Source: Paenibacillus_AB hodogayensis
GTDB taxonomy: Bacteria > Bacillota > Bacilli > Paenibacillales > NBRC-103111
Direction of reading: 5' to 3'
Length of the DNA stretch: 64,000 nt
Assembly: GCF_039536325.1 (NCBI RefSeq)
Contig: NZ_BAAAYO010000018.1
Coordinates: 62,001-126,000, forward strand
In this document: positions 26,065 to 35,105 of the stretch, piece by piece
Position numbering within the stretch: position 1 is the stretch's first letter
How the letters are laid out: each line of letters opens with the position of its first letter
The notes under the pieces: generated by a model
Told to the model about the DNA's origin: nothing
Seen by the model: only the letters and a program-made list of their open reading frames with translations
Database searches by the model: none
Translations under genes and position numbers: made by a program

Positions 26065-28047
26065 ATGTCCGATTATCATCAACCCCCACTGGATGACCAG
26101 CATGTCGTGCATACTGCCAAACCGTCCATGTCCCCTGATACCGACGGTGCTTCTAACGCCGAACCGCGTAAGCTCAGCCGCCGCAAGTTGCTGGCGGGCC
26201 TCGGCGCAACCGGACTTGCCGCCACCTCCGTAATGCTGTGGAATGGCGATAATAGCCGCAGCGTCTGGGCGGATGTCTACACCGACTCCTCCCGGAAAAA
26301 ACATGGCGTCCCACTTCCATCCGGCTGCTGTTTCCTGTCTACGATCAGCGACCTGCGAGCGCTCACAGCACCTGATCCGGACGCCGTTTATTATGTGACC
26401 GATCCCGGGCAAGAGGGCTTTTTCAGCTATGATTCGCTGGACAGCACTTCGGCCGACAATACCGGCACGGTTCTCGTCTCCGGAGGCGGCGCGCGCTTCA
26501 AACGCCATCTGTCCGATGTGCTCTCGGCATCCTGGTTCGGGACCAAAGGCGACGGCGTTACCGTAAACACCGCAGCCTTTCAAGCCGCTCTTGATGCCGC
26601 CGCAGGCAAGACCCTGTATATTCCCAAGCAGCACGGACCGTTTTACTTGACCGGTCAATTGTTTGTCGCAAGCAACACCACGATTGAGCTCGAAAGCGGG
26701 ACGATTATTCAGGCGGTCGATACGCTTAGCCGGATCGCGCCCTACGAGCGTCTGCTCCGCTTGAAAATGGTGCAAAATGTCGTAATCCGCGGAAACGGGG
26801 CCACTTTGCGCATGAACAAAACCGCCTATACGAGCAGCGAGCAAGCCCACTGCGTCGACATCAGCGGATCGCGTAACGTGGTGATCGAAAACCTGAACTG
26901 CAATGACAGCGGCGGAGACGGTTTTTACGTAGGCGCTTATGAAGTGACCGCCGGCTACGGCGTCTGCAGAGATATTATTCTGCGCGACTGCTCAGCCGAT
27001 AACAACCGGCGGCAAGGCTTGTCAGTCATTTCCGTGGACGTCCTTCTGGTGGAAAACTGCCGATTTACGAATACGAAAGGCACCGCCCCGGAAGCGGGCG
27101 TCGATCTGGAGCCGAACGGCCAGAATCAGCCGCTGCGCCGCATCCGCTTCAAGAACTGCCTGGCTGAAGGCAACGCCGGCGCCGGTTTTCTGACCGCGCT
27201 GCTCAAGCCGACCCGGCTGTCCCCGCTCATGGATGTGACATTCGAGGATTGTACGACACAAAGCAACCTTTACGGCTTTTCGATCAATTCTGCGGGAGAG
27301 GGCGCCAACGCGCCGCAGGGAGAGATCCGTTTGATCGATTGCATAGCGGAAGAAGCCCAGTCCTCCGGATTTTGGGATATCGGGAACTCCTCCGACAGCT
27401 TGCGCCGCAGCTACATTCGCTGCCGGGCGATCAACTGCCAGACGACACAGGAGCCGGACAGCATTTATGGCTTCAGCGCTTCCTTCGTCGTCACTTGCGC
27501 AACCTCGAAACCCAGAGTCTCGATCGGCAATGTGGAGATGATCGACTGCCAGTCCATCGATACGAGGGCTGCGCCACTCGTCAAGCATGGCTTCGCGCTG
27601 AAAAAGCGGTCCGCGCAAAAGATCAGCGATGTGCGTTTTTTCAACTGCACGACGATCGGCGGCAACCAGAACACGTATTTGATCGATTCGGTGGCGGAGC
27701 AGGTCACTGCAGTCAACCATCCGCAGCCGCGTCATGCGGTCGCCGCCTCCGCTTCGGTATCCTATAATTGGCTCGGAGCAGCCGTAACGAATCAGCCGGC
27801 GCTTGGAAATATTACGCTTACGCTGCCTGTTGCGAAAGCCGAGATCCGTTATACCTTTGTTGTCGATGCCGCTTTTCAGATGAAGCTGCAGGCGTCGGGC
27901 AGCGGCGGCCTGCTGACGCCGGATGGGCCCAAATCGTTCATCGCCAGCTCACTCGCCGGCAGCACGATCACATTGCGAGGGCGCGCCGACCTGAAATGGG
28001 AAATCGTATCGGCCGTCGGCGACTGGCTTACCGACAGCGGCGTGTAA
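26065..28047 (+). CDS. Tat-exported pectate-lyase-superfamily beta-helix protein
   Basis: A 660-residue protein. The twin-arginine signal SRRKLLAGLGATGL sits at about residues 38-52. A short N-terminal domain (about 75-150) precedes a pectate-lyase 3 type start (GTKGDGVTVNTAAFQAALDAA) and a right-handed beta-helix with repeated VVIENLNC- and VLLVENCRF-type rungs (about 155-550). A small C-terminal beta domain follows. It is a paralogue of the protein at 61862, and both lie directly downstream of a binding-protein gene. It likely cleaves or binds a polysaccharide outside the membrane. AAGGAGG eight bases upstream supports the start. Confidence 0.85.
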   Translation: MSDYHQPPLDDQHVVHTAKPSMSPDTDGASNAEPRKLSRRKLLAGLGATGLAATSVMLWNGDNSRSVWADVYTDSSRKKHGVPLPSGCCFLSTISDLRALTAPDPDAVYYVTDPGQEGFFSYDSLDSTSADNTGTVLVSGGGARFKRHLSDVLSASWFGTKGDGVTVNTAAFQAALDAAAGKTLYIPKQHGPFYLTGQLFVASNTTIELESGTIIQAVDTLSRIAPYERLLRLKMVQNVVIRGNGATLRMNKTAYTSSEQAHCVDISGSRNVVIENLNCNDSGGDGFYVGAYEVTAGYGVCRDIILRDCSADNNRRQGLSVISVDVLLVENCRFTNTKGTAPEAGVDLEPNGQNQPLRRIRFKNCLAEGNAGAGFLTALLKPTRLSPLMDVTFEDCTTQSNLYGFSINSAGEGANAPQGEIRLIDCIAEEAQSSGFWDIGNSSDSLRRSYIRCRAINCQTTQEPDSIYGFSASFVVTCATSKPRVSIGNVEMIDCQSIDTRAAPLVKHGFALKKRSAQKISDVRFFNCTTIGGNQNTYLIDSVAEQVTAVNHPQPRHAVAASASVSYNWLGAAVTNQPALGNITLTLPVAKAEIRYTFVVDAAFQMKLQASGSGGLLTPDGPKSFIASSLAGSTITLRGRADLKWEIVSAVGDWLTDSGV

Positions 28048-28088
28048 GACTGGGACGACAAGAATATCAGGATATTTATGCTAAAAAG

Positions 28089-28134
28089 GAGGCAGTCCCT
28101 GGATGGTTTTGTTCAAACCTCCGCGGTCTGCCTC
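28089..28134 (+). terminator. possible terminator hairpin
   Basis: GAGGCAG pairs with CTGCCTC, and GGTTT with AAACC inside, giving an interrupted hairpin 40 bases after the beta-helix gene. No T run follows, so termination would be inefficient or the hairpin has another role. Confidence 0.35.
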
Positions 28135-28244
28135 TCTTAAGCGGTACTCTATCGACTAATATGTCGCTCGTTGTGACGCCCGCAGGATGAACGAGTTCAC
28201 AGCGGAATTTGTCGTGCATTCCTTTCAGGGCAAAAGGGCAGTCG

Positions 28245-29552
28245 TCACGGCTGCAAGCTCGGTCGTCTTTCGTTCAATCTTCTCAGCAAGGTCGAAGCGC
28301 ATTCCACCAAACGCTCACCCGTCCCCGGGGAGATGCGGCTGAATACTTTCAGACGCGGCTCGTAGCCGCCCTGATCGTACGCCGCTCTCGTGCAGACGTA
28401 CCCGTATATCGAACCGTTGCACAGCGTCCCCACCAAGGTATGAGCATACGGGGAGTCCCGCTTGACGGCGAGCCCCAGCTCGACGAATATTTCGCCGGGC
28501 AGGCAGGAAAGCGCTAAGCCGCCGATCCGCATCGCCTGAACTTCCAGATGCGCCGTACCTCCGGGCAGCTCCGCCACCTTCATCACCTGCTCGGCGAAAA
28601 ACCGCTCCGCCCCGGTAATCCTGCTGTCGGCGAGAACGCTTCGCGCTCGCTCGATCTCCTCAGGTCCTGCTGTTCGCAACTCCATCGCAATGAAATCGTT
28701 CAACGCGTCCGCTTCGGCTTCCGCGACCGCAGTCGTCTCGGCGCGTACCCGGAGAACTTCCCCGGCCAAGCGGCTGCCGATGTCCCGGGCGATATTCCGA
28801 TCCGTCATCTTCGGCCTGCTCGTGTCGATATGGTTAATATCGCCGCATGCGCCTAGCAAAAAGAGGCTAACCGTTTGCTCGCCGAGCGCTCCCTTCAGCT
28901 CCGCCGACAGATGGGCCGGGTAATCGCCGCTGTAGGCTTCCCCCCCGACCGTATCCGTATGGCACGCAAAACACGATACGACGCCGATCGCACTGCCATC
29001 GAGCCGGTCGATACGCAGGACAGTCAGTTCCGGGTCAATCGGGCCGGCAGGTCGATCGATGTTCGGATTCATAGCGCCCGGATTCGTCCGCAGCGTCCCG
29101 TCCTTTATCCAGTAACGGCGCTGAAACGAAACTTCCTGAACATGGCCCGTTCCCCAGCCGAAACGCGCCGGCTCGCGGTCGTTGAATGCGATAATTGCTG
29201 CATCGGCCGCGCGATCGGCCATATAGGCCAGGTAGTCGTCATGCCGGCTTCCGTCCAGTCCGGTGCGCACCGGCGCTCCCGTATGCGTATGTGTGGCAAA
29301 TACCGCCGTGCAGACCTCCGGAATGCCGGTAAATGCCAGCACCCGTTCACGGATGCGGCTAGCCTCCCGCTCCGGAACGAACAGCGCATCGATCGCGATG
29401 AGCGCCAGCACCGTATCCCCCGACTCAATGACAGCCGCTTTCGCATATAGGGGACCGCGAATCCCGTCCGACTTGCGTTCCTCTGTGTAACCCGGAATCG
29501 AGCTGCCGAGTGGAGGCGTAATATCCAACTCGGCCATTCCGCATTGCAACAT
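28245..29552 (-). CDS. neutral/alkaline ceramidase-like hydrolase
   Basis: A 435-residue protein resembling the N-terminal domain of neutral ceramidases: AELDITPPLGSSIPGY near the start, ALIAIDALFV, and the zinc-site pattern ATHTHTGAP (about residues 92-100), with a later FLLGACGDIN segment. There is no signal peptide, unlike classical secreted ceramidases. ATG at 29552 is used because GAGGAGG is seven bases upstream; the ATG two codons earlier touches that site. It is the last gene of an operon with an M20 amidohydrolase and a CapA-like protein, so a role in cleaving an N-acyl amide is possible. Confidence 0.78.
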   Translation of the reverse strand: MLQCGMAELDITPPLGSSIPGYTEERKSDGIRGPLYAKAAVIESGDTVLALIAIDALFVPEREASRIRERVLAFTGIPEVCTAVFATHTHTGAPVRTGLDGSRHDDYLAYMADRAADAAIIAFNDREPARFGWGTGHVQEVSFQRRYWIKDGTLRTNPGAMNPNIDRPAGPIDPELTVLRIDRLDGSAIGVVSCFACHTDTVGGEAYSGDYPAHLSAELKGALGEQTVSLFLLGACGDINHIDTSRPKMTDRNIARDIGSRLAGEVLRVRAETTAVAEAEADALNDFIAMELRTAGPEEIERARSVLADSRITGAERFFAEQVMKVAELPGGTAHLEVQAMRIGGLALSCLPGEIFVELGLAVKRDSPYAHTLVGTLCNGSIYGYVCTRAAYDQGGYEPRLKVFSRISPGTGERLVECASTLLRRLNERRPSLQP

Positions 29553-29593
29553 ATCCATTCCTCCTCTGTACCGCTTCGTCTACTTGTTCCTTT

Positions 29594-30901
29594 TTACCCG
29601 TTACCGTTACCGCGTTTCCATATCGCCTGCGTTCCTTCGATCACAAACTCGGTTCCTAGCTCGCGGCTCAAGCTTTGCAGCTTCAGCAGCACGCTCCCGT
29701 CATTGGTCAGTCGCGGCCAGCCTCTGCGGTAGCGGGGCTCGCCGTAGCCGAGCGAGATCGGGCGAAAGCGCATCTCCGCAACATCGCCGCCTTCGAACGC
29801 GAGACCGGCTACGACGGACGACCAAACGTCCGGACTCGCGCCCAAACCGCGCGAATCGCCGGCGCTGCGCGCATCGAGCGCATCGGCCGTACGATGCTCG
29901 GGGCCGAGACCATATTTTTCGTAAAAGTCCGAGGGCAGCCGATCGACGGAATCGTTCTGAAATATAAAATTGCCGAGACTGTACAAGATCGGTCTGCCGC
30001 GGTACAGCTCCACCCCGCGAATGATGTGCGGCCCGTGGCCGATGACGGCATGCGCCCCCTCGTCGATGCAGCGCCGCGCAAACTCCCGGAGAAAATCGGC
30101 CGGAGCTTCCTTTCGTCCGTCTTTGATTTCATGCGAATGGATGCTGACGATGACATAATCGGCCTGCCGCCGCGCATTGCCGATGGCGCCGAGAATGCGG
30201 GCTATATCGCCCGGATGGGGCTGCGTCTTCGCGCCCGCGGCTTCGCTTGCGACAAACCGGTGGCCGCCGAAGGTGATCCCGTCATCCGCTTCACGGGAGA
30301 CGAAGCCTTCCTTAACGAGCATCTCCTGGTAGTCATTGATGCCGGTATCAGCGGCAATCACTTTCAATTGGACTAGCTGCTGTTCCGAGATGCGGTACGT
30401 CGTCGCGTAGCGGAGCGGATTCACGCCGGGCCTGCCGACCATGTCGCCCCGCTGCTCCCCTGCCCGCCACGATTCGTGAAACGTCGAGGTAGCCGCGATC
30501 AGCGCCGCCCTTCCGGACGAAAACTCCATATAGCGAATCGCGCCCGCTTCGGCCAGATTTTGGCCCGCACCCGCATGAACCCAGTCGTAACGGTCCAGTT
30601 GGCGCTCTGTCTCCTCCAGCCCTTCGTACGAATAATCGAGCGTATGGTTATTCGCCCAGGCTAGCGCATTGAAGCCATATTTGCGCAAATCGTCCAATAC
30701 GGACGGATCTGCGGCCCCCCAGGTGCCACCGCTTTGCGCCCCCGGAAACGATTCTCTCCGGGGCAGCGTGACTTCGAGGTTCGTGAAGCGGATATCGAAT
30801 CCGCCAATCCACTGCGCCAATTCGCAATGTGCCTCATCGCCGGCGGGAAACCGCCTTGTTATGAAGCTGTCGCCCGTTGCGGCAATCGTCATCCTGGTCA
30901 A
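29594..30901 (-). CDS. CapA family protein (poly-gamma-glutamate capsule-type metallophosphatase fold)
   Basis: A protein of about 435 residues of the PGA_cap family. It shows the expected blocks AATGDSFI near the N-terminus, TNLEVTL, ANNHTLDY, IVSIHSHE and AVIGHGPHIIRG. It lacks a signal peptide or anchor. The start is uncertain: TTG at 30901 lies 10 bases after AAAGGAG, while an ATG at 30892 is farther away. The frame continues to 31123 only inside the upstream amidohydrolase gene. It is eight bases behind that gene, so the two are cotranscribed. With an M20 peptidase neighbour it may handle a glutamate-containing amide rather than a capsule. Confidence 0.85.
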   Translation of the reverse strand: MTRMTIAATGDSFITRRFPAGDEAHCELAQWIGGFDIRFTNLEVTLPRRESFPGAQSGGTWGAADPSVLDDLRKYGFNALAWANNHTLDYSYEGLEETERQLDRYDWVHAGAGQNLAEAGAIRYMEFSSGRAALIAATSTFHESWRAGEQRGDMVGRPGVNPLRYATTYRISEQQLVQLKVIAADTGINDYQEMLVKEGFVSREADDGITFGGHRFVASEAAGAKTQPHPGDIARILGAIGNARRQADYVIVSIHSHEIKDGRKEAPADFLREFARRCIDEGAHAVIGHGPHIIRGVELYRGRPILYSLGNFIFQNDSVDRLPSDFYEKYGLGPEHRTADALDARSAGDSRGLGASPDVWSSVVAGLAFEGGDVAEMRFRPISLGYGEPRYRRGWPRLTNDGSVLLKLQSLSRELGTEFVIEGTQAIWKRGNGNG

Positions 30902-30908
30902 GACCTGC

Positions 30909-32243
30909 TCACTCCTTTCCGCCCGCCGGGCCGGTATCGGACTCCTCCGGCCAGCCCGGACATGCAAACACGAGCCGGACGAGCAGCTCGGCTGCGGTGC
31001 CCAGCACCCGTTCGTCGAAATCGAACGAGGTTTGATGATGACCCGCGGCAAGCGGGCTGCCGAACAGCATATAGACGCCGCGGCCGCCTTGCTCCTGCAC
31101 CCGGCGCAGCATCCACGTCGCATCCTCGGAAGCGCCGATCGGCATCGAAGCGACGAACGAGCCGACCGCCTCCATCCGGGAGCACTCCGCCTCGATCAGA
31201 GGAATGAGCGAGCGGTCGCCTTCCCCGCCCATGCCGCTGCCGACCGTTTCCCATTGGCACGATACGCCGTACAGCGCCGCTGCAGCCTCCAGGATGCGGC
31301 CCGTCTCCCGGACCATGTACTCGCAGAGCGCCTCCGTCTCGCCGCGAAGCTCGAGCTTCATCCGCGCTTCCGCAGGAACGACATTGCGCCCGGAGCCGCC
31401 TTCCAGCATCCCGACATTGACGCGGGTCGCCCCGTCGCCGTGTCTGCCGATTCCGTGAAGGTGAAGCGCGGCGGCGCATGCGGCGAGCAGGGCGTTACTC
31501 CCGAGATGCGGCGATTCACCGGCATGCGCGGCTTTGCCCCGAAATACCGCGTCGATCTTCGTCGTGGACAGGAAGCCTTCGACCGAGGCCACGATTTCGC
31601 CGAGTGTGCTGCTCTTTACGCCGATATGCCCACACAGCAAGTAATTCACGCCGTCCAACCAGCCGGCCTCCACCATTGACTTTGCTCCCCGGCAGCCTTC
31701 CTCGGCCGGCTGGAACAGCAGCCGGACCTCTCCGGCCAGCTCGCCGGCTCTCTCCGCGATCAGCTCCGCTGCCCCGAGTCCGATGGCGGTATGCCCGTCA
31801 TGACCGCAGGCATGCATCAGTCCGGGCCGTTCGGAGGCGAAACGGAGCTGTCGCGGGAGATGGTCCGCCGCATCGCTCTCCCCGACCTCGACGCAGTCCA
31901 TATCGAATCGCAACGCGATGACCGGTCCCGGCTTTGCGCCGCCAAGCACGCCGACGACAGCCGTATACCCTCCCTTCATTTGCTCCAGCCAGATCGGGTC
32001 GACGCCATCCTTTAGCGCCCTCTCTTCGTGCGTTCGAATCGTTTCCGCGTCGGGGACGCCCATGCGCGCCTCGGGCATGCAGGCCCGCTTTCCCGTCGTT
32101 ACCGTATAGCCGAGCGCGGAAAGCCGCGAAGCGACAAGAGTCGCCGTCCGGTATTCCATCCAGCCCGGCTCGGGGTGAGCATGAATGTCTCTTCGGCAAG
32201 AGACCATGCTCTCCAGCCATCTCTTTCTCTTCAACCGTTCCAT
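30909..32243 (-). CDS. M20 family amidohydrolase (AbgA/aminoacylase-like)
   Basis: A metal-dependent amidohydrolase of 444 residues. Metal-site patterns of the M20D family are visible: IHAHPEPGWMEYRTA at the N-terminus, HACGHDGHTA, the catalytic QPAEEG, and a dimerisation domain in the middle. A C-terminal HHQTSFDFDE follows. ATG at 32243 is chosen with AAGGA eight bases upstream; an ATG three codons earlier abuts that site. It opens an operon with a CapA-like and a ceramidase-like gene. It probably hydrolyses an N-acyl amino acid or aminobenzoyl-glutamate-like amide. It is divergent from an unusual regulator. Confidence 0.87.
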   Translation of the reverse strand: MERLKRKRWLESMVSCRRDIHAHPEPGWMEYRTATLVASRLSALGYTVTTGKRACMPEARMGVPDAETIRTHEERALKDGVDPIWLEQMKGGYTAVVGVLGGAKPGPVIALRFDMDCVEVGESDAADHLPRQLRFASERPGLMHACGHDGHTAIGLGAAELIAERAGELAGEVRLLFQPAEEGCRGAKSMVEAGWLDGVNYLLCGHIGVKSSTLGEIVASVEGFLSTTKIDAVFRGKAAHAGESPHLGSNALLAACAAALHLHGIGRHGDGATRVNVGMLEGGSGRNVVPAEARMKLELRGETEALCEYMVRETGRILEAAAALYGVSCQWETVGSGMGGEGDRSLIPLIEAECSRMEAVGSFVASMPIGASEDATWMLRRVQEQGGRGVYMLFGSPLAAGHHQTSFDFDERVLGTAAELLVRLVFACPGWPEESDTGPAGGKE

Positions 32244-32292
32244 TCCCCACATCCTTCGAACGCGATATGCACAAGTCTTGCATCTGTTGTTA

Positions 32293-32355
32293 ATATAAAG
32301 ACAATTTCGTTATGTGTTCTTTATATAGAGTAGCATCGCCCTATCCGGCTGTCAA
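32293..32355 (-). promoter_or_regulatory. promoter plus long inverted repeat before the amidohydrolase operon
   Basis: On the minus strand TTGACA (32350-32355) and TACTCT (32327-32332) are 17 bases apart. Directly downstream, ATATAAAGA (32293-32301) and its exact complement (32318-32326) form 9-base arms with a 16-base spacer, placed over the expected transcription start. This is a likely operator, probably for the divergent regulator gene. Confidence 0.65.
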
Positions 32356-32537
32356 TCGTTCGTTTTCGCCTCGACCGTGTCGGTTTGCACAGCTCCGAGC
32401 CGTTTGCTTTTGCCCGATTCCCCCGGCATAATAGTTGTATGGAGACTACCGGCGCGGGGTATTTCCGCCGGCCCGGCAGTAAAACGTTCGAGCGTTACGA
32501 TATTGCGCTTTCAAGACTACGCGAAAGGAGGTCCTTC

Positions 32538-33857
32538 ATGAAAATTGCCGTCGGCTTGGTCGGGCCGTCAGATACGGTCGCTCTCGTGCGGCAGGTCGGC
32601 CGCGAATGGGAAGAGCGCATCCGGCTCGTACCTTTTGTTTACAAAGATCTGGAAGATGTGGCGGAGATTGTGACGGAGAACCGGAGCGGCATCGACGTCT
32701 GGCTTTTTACCGGACGGATCGCCTACGCGTGCGGTATCCCCCACCTCCCGGAAGGCGGCGCCCTCATGATCCGATCGAGCGGCTCCGCGCTGATGAAAGC
32801 GCTGTTCGATGCCGTTCGCACCCGGGGCATTCCGAAACGGTTCAGCATCGATTCGTTGTCGGAAGCGGAAGTCGCGGAAACGCTGGACGAACTGCGTCTG
32901 CACGAAAGCGTTCCGATCGTTCATCCGGAGCGCGGCTACATCCCGTCCGCCGAGCTGGTTCGTTTTCACGAATCGCTCTACCGGTCGGGCGAAGCGGAGC
33001 TATGCATCACGCATCGCGGACACGTATACGAAGACTTGCAACATCGCGGCGTGCCCGTCTTCCGGATCGTTCCGACGGTTATGTCCATCCGCGAAACGCT
33101 TCGGCTAGCCTCTCAGCTCGGGGAAACCCATCATTTCCGGCAATCGCAAATTGCCGCGATCCGTCTGCATGTGCGAAACGCGTTTGATGAGAATACGAAC
33201 GCCTACGAGATGCACCGGCTCAATCTGAAGCTTCAGGAGCTGCTGCTGCAATTTACCGAGCATATATCCGGCGCGCTGCTGCCGACGGGCGGAACGGCAT
33301 TCAGCATGTTCTCCACACGCGGGGCGATCGAGCGAAACACGGAGTTCCCCCCCTCGCTCTTGTTCGAGAAAATCAGACTGCTATCCGGCGGTAAAGTTCA
33401 CTTCGGCATCGGCTACGGACTGACGGCGTTCGGCGCCGAACAAAATGCGGCTCTTGCCTTGTCGCGCACGGAAAAGCACGAGAAGGGCGGACTCGTGATC
33501 GCCGATGAAACCGGAGCGATCGAGGAAACGTTTCCGCATCAGCCGCCTCTATCGTTCCAAACCCGCAGCGACGATCCGGACATGATCGAGCGGCTCAAAC
33601 GGGCCGGCGTATCCGCCGCCACCTTCGGCAAAATCGTATCCGTGCAAGCAAAAGCGGGCAAGCAAAGCGTCACTGCCGCAGACCTGGCCTCGTGGCTGGA
33701 CATGACGCCGCGCAATGCGAACCGGTTGCTCGCGGAGCTCGAACGAGGTGGACTCGCTCGTGTCGTCGGCGAAGAAGCGCCCGCTCCGAAGGGAAGGCCG
33801 CGCAAATTGTTTCGCATCGGAGCCGAGGAACGGGATCGTGCGGAAACTCGCGGTTAA
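32538..33857 (+). CDS. putative transcriptional regulator with sensor, GGDEF-like and winged-helix domains
   Basis: A 439-residue protein that I cannot assign to a named family. The N-terminal part (about 1-200) looks like two alpha/beta subdomains, similar in style to PrpR-type sensory domains. A middle helical linker leads to a region (about 270-350, HFGIGYGLTAFGAEQNAALAL) resembling a degenerate GGDEF/CdaR-type fold without an active-site signature. The C-terminal 80 residues are a winged helix (TAADLASWLDMTPRNANRLLAELERGGL). The start is ATG at 32538 with AAAGGAGG six bases upstream. It is divergent from the M20/CapA/ceramidase-like operon, so it most likely controls it. Confidence 0.65.
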   Translation: MKIAVGLVGPSDTVALVRQVGREWEERIRLVPFVYKDLEDVAEIVTENRSGIDVWLFTGRIAYACGIPHLPEGGALMIRSSGSALMKALFDAVRTRGIPKRFSIDSLSEAEVAETLDELRLHESVPIVHPERGYIPSAELVRFHESLYRSGEAELCITHRGHVYEDLQHRGVPVFRIVPTVMSIRETLRLASQLGETHHFRQSQIAAIRLHVRNAFDENTNAYEMHRLNLKLQELLLQFTEHISGALLPTGGTAFSMFSTRGAIERNTEFPPSLLFEKIRLLSGGKVHFGIGYGLTAFGAEQNAALALSRTEKHEKGGLVIADETGAIEETFPHQPPLSFQTRSDDPDMIERLKRAGVSAATFGKIVSVQAKAGKQSVTAADLASWLDMTPRNANRLLAELERGGLARVVGEEAPAPKGRPRKLFRIGAEERDRAETRG

Positions 33858-34130
33858 GCCGCGGCGGTTTAACGTGCGCCCAGTCCCACAAGATCGAAGT
33901 CGTGTCCAAATCACAGCCCCCCAATCTGCTTTCATCAAATCTGTCCGGTACGGCGTCTTTTTCTTCTTCAGCTTTTCGTCTAAAATGGCGACGAACGGTT
34001 GCTCAGAGCACTGATAATTGCCCGAACGGATCACTACACTATTGTCAGTAGCGGCAAGTTGGTTGTCATGTCGCTGACCGGCTCGACCTTAGTGGAAACT
34101 TCATCAACCATCGTTCCTCCGAGCACTTCG

Positions 34131-34159
34131 AAAAACCCGTTGCTGGGTGCAGCAACGGG
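34131..34159 (-). terminator. terminator-like hairpin on the minus strand
   Basis: A 9-bp perfect stem with a 6-base loop; read on the minus strand it is followed by five T. No minus-strand gene close by would use it, which is one reason to suspect a decayed gene here. Confidence 0.5.
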
Positions 34160-34343
34160 TAGCTCCGTTCCACCGCATCCACGACGATACTGGCCTCCAA
34201 ATGCTGTGTTGCCCCCCTCCCCCCCCCAAAGAATGACCGATGACCGAGACGGCTGTGGATGTGCTTCTACCCCCGATCCCCTTATTAACAAAAAACCACA
34301 TGACTGAGCCCTTCTTTGTGAATAATATATATGTAAAATAAAC

Positions 34344-34372
34344 TTGACAACGAGTATGGTTTTAATTACATT
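34344..34372 (+). promoter_or_regulatory. probable promoter of the membrane protein/XRE pair
   Basis: TTGACA at 34344-34349 and TACATT at 34367-34372 are 17 bases apart. A TATAGTATAGT stretch follows and may be part of an operator for the small XRE regulator. Confidence 0.5.
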
Positions 34373-34424
34373 ATGTATAGTATAGTTTACATTTTGTGAA
34401 TGATACTTTCATTAGGAGGTCAAT

Positions 34425-34871
34425 ATGTCCTATCAAGAAAGAAAAATTTTTGTTTCCATCATCAGCAGTGTACTTATCTTCACCCTCTACACTTTATATG
34501 CGTTTAACAATGCCGAGGAAGGAAGCATCACTTCGGCCAGCGACTTCCGTTTTTGGGGTTCCTTCATTCTGGTGCTGCTCCCAGTGTCGATTGTAGCAAA
34601 GATTATCATTCATATCGGGTTTGTCATCTTCAATAAAATCGCCACGAATGAAGATGAGCCTTCTTTTGAAGATGAGTTGGATAAGATCATCGAGTTGAAG
34701 GCAGACCGGGTTTCGCTATATGTGTTTTTCTTCGGGTTTATCTTATCCATGATTCCGCTCGTGACGGATCTGCCAACGTACTTAACGTTTCTTGTGTTGA
34801 TCTTATTCGGTTTCTTATCCGATCTCCTGGGACGTATCGCTCAATTCTACTTTTATAGAAAAGGAGTTTAA
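34425..34871 (+). CDS. small integral membrane protein, unknown function
   Basis: A 148-residue membrane protein with about four predicted membrane segments (about 8-25, 45-70, 95-113 and 118-137) and an acidic loop in the middle (NEDEPSFEDELDKI). I do not recognise the family beyond noting that such proteins are often encoded just before a 70-residue XRE regulator, as here: the next gene begins two bases after this stop codon. The pair is probably a cotranscribed membrane protein and repressor. GGAGG upstream supports the start. Confidence 0.8.
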   Translation: MSYQERKIFVSIISSVLIFTLYTLYAFNNAEEGSITSASDFRFWGSFILVLLPVSIVAKIIIHIGFVIFNKIATNEDEPSFEDELDKIIELKADRVSLYVFFFGFILSMIPLVTDLPTYLTFLVLILFGFLSDLLGRIAQFYFYRKGV

Positions 34872-34872
34872 C

Positions 34873-35088
34873 ATGGGAAAGGATGCGATCAGCAATCATA
34901 TACGGAATCTTCGCTTTCATCATGACGAGATGACCCAGCAGCAATTAGCTGATAAGGCCGGGGTTACCAGGCAAACGATTGTGGCTATTGAAAAAGGGAA
35001 TTACTCTCCTTCCCTGGAGTTGGCTTTTCGCATCGCGCGTGTTTTCGGAAAATCCATCGAAGAGGTCTTTCAATATGAGGATGGGTAG
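34873..35088 (+). CDS. XRE family helix-turn-helix regulator
   Basis: A 71-residue protein that is almost entirely one XRE DNA-binding domain: QQQLADKAGVTRQTIVAIEKGNYSPSLELAFRIARVFGKSIEEVF. The start lies two bases after the stop of the membrane-protein gene, with AAGGAG in the end of that gene. It is likely to repress its own operon, as is usual for such pairs. Confidence 0.92.
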   Translation: MGKDAISNHIRNLRFHHDEMTQQQLADKAGVTRQTIVAIEKGNYSPSLELAFRIARVFGKSIEEVFQYEDG

Positions 35089-35105
35089 GCAGGATAAGGA
35101 GGTTC

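Larger units (their letters stand above)
33858..34424. other. gene-free stretch with hairpin and C-tract
   Basis: 567 bases without a supported gene. Short open frames on both strands show no recognisable protein. Contents: a 9-bp hairpin CCCGTTGCT/AGCAACGGG at 34136-34159 with a run of A before it (a terminator for minus-strand transcription), a C6-T-C8 tract around 34216-34230, and an AT-rich promoter region from 34320 on. It may hold the decayed remains of a gene. Confidence 0.5.

Noticed and set aside
34034..34291. 85-codon minus-strand frame in the 567-base gap
   Set aside because: It contains the hairpin and the C-rich tract, has odd composition and no usable start site.
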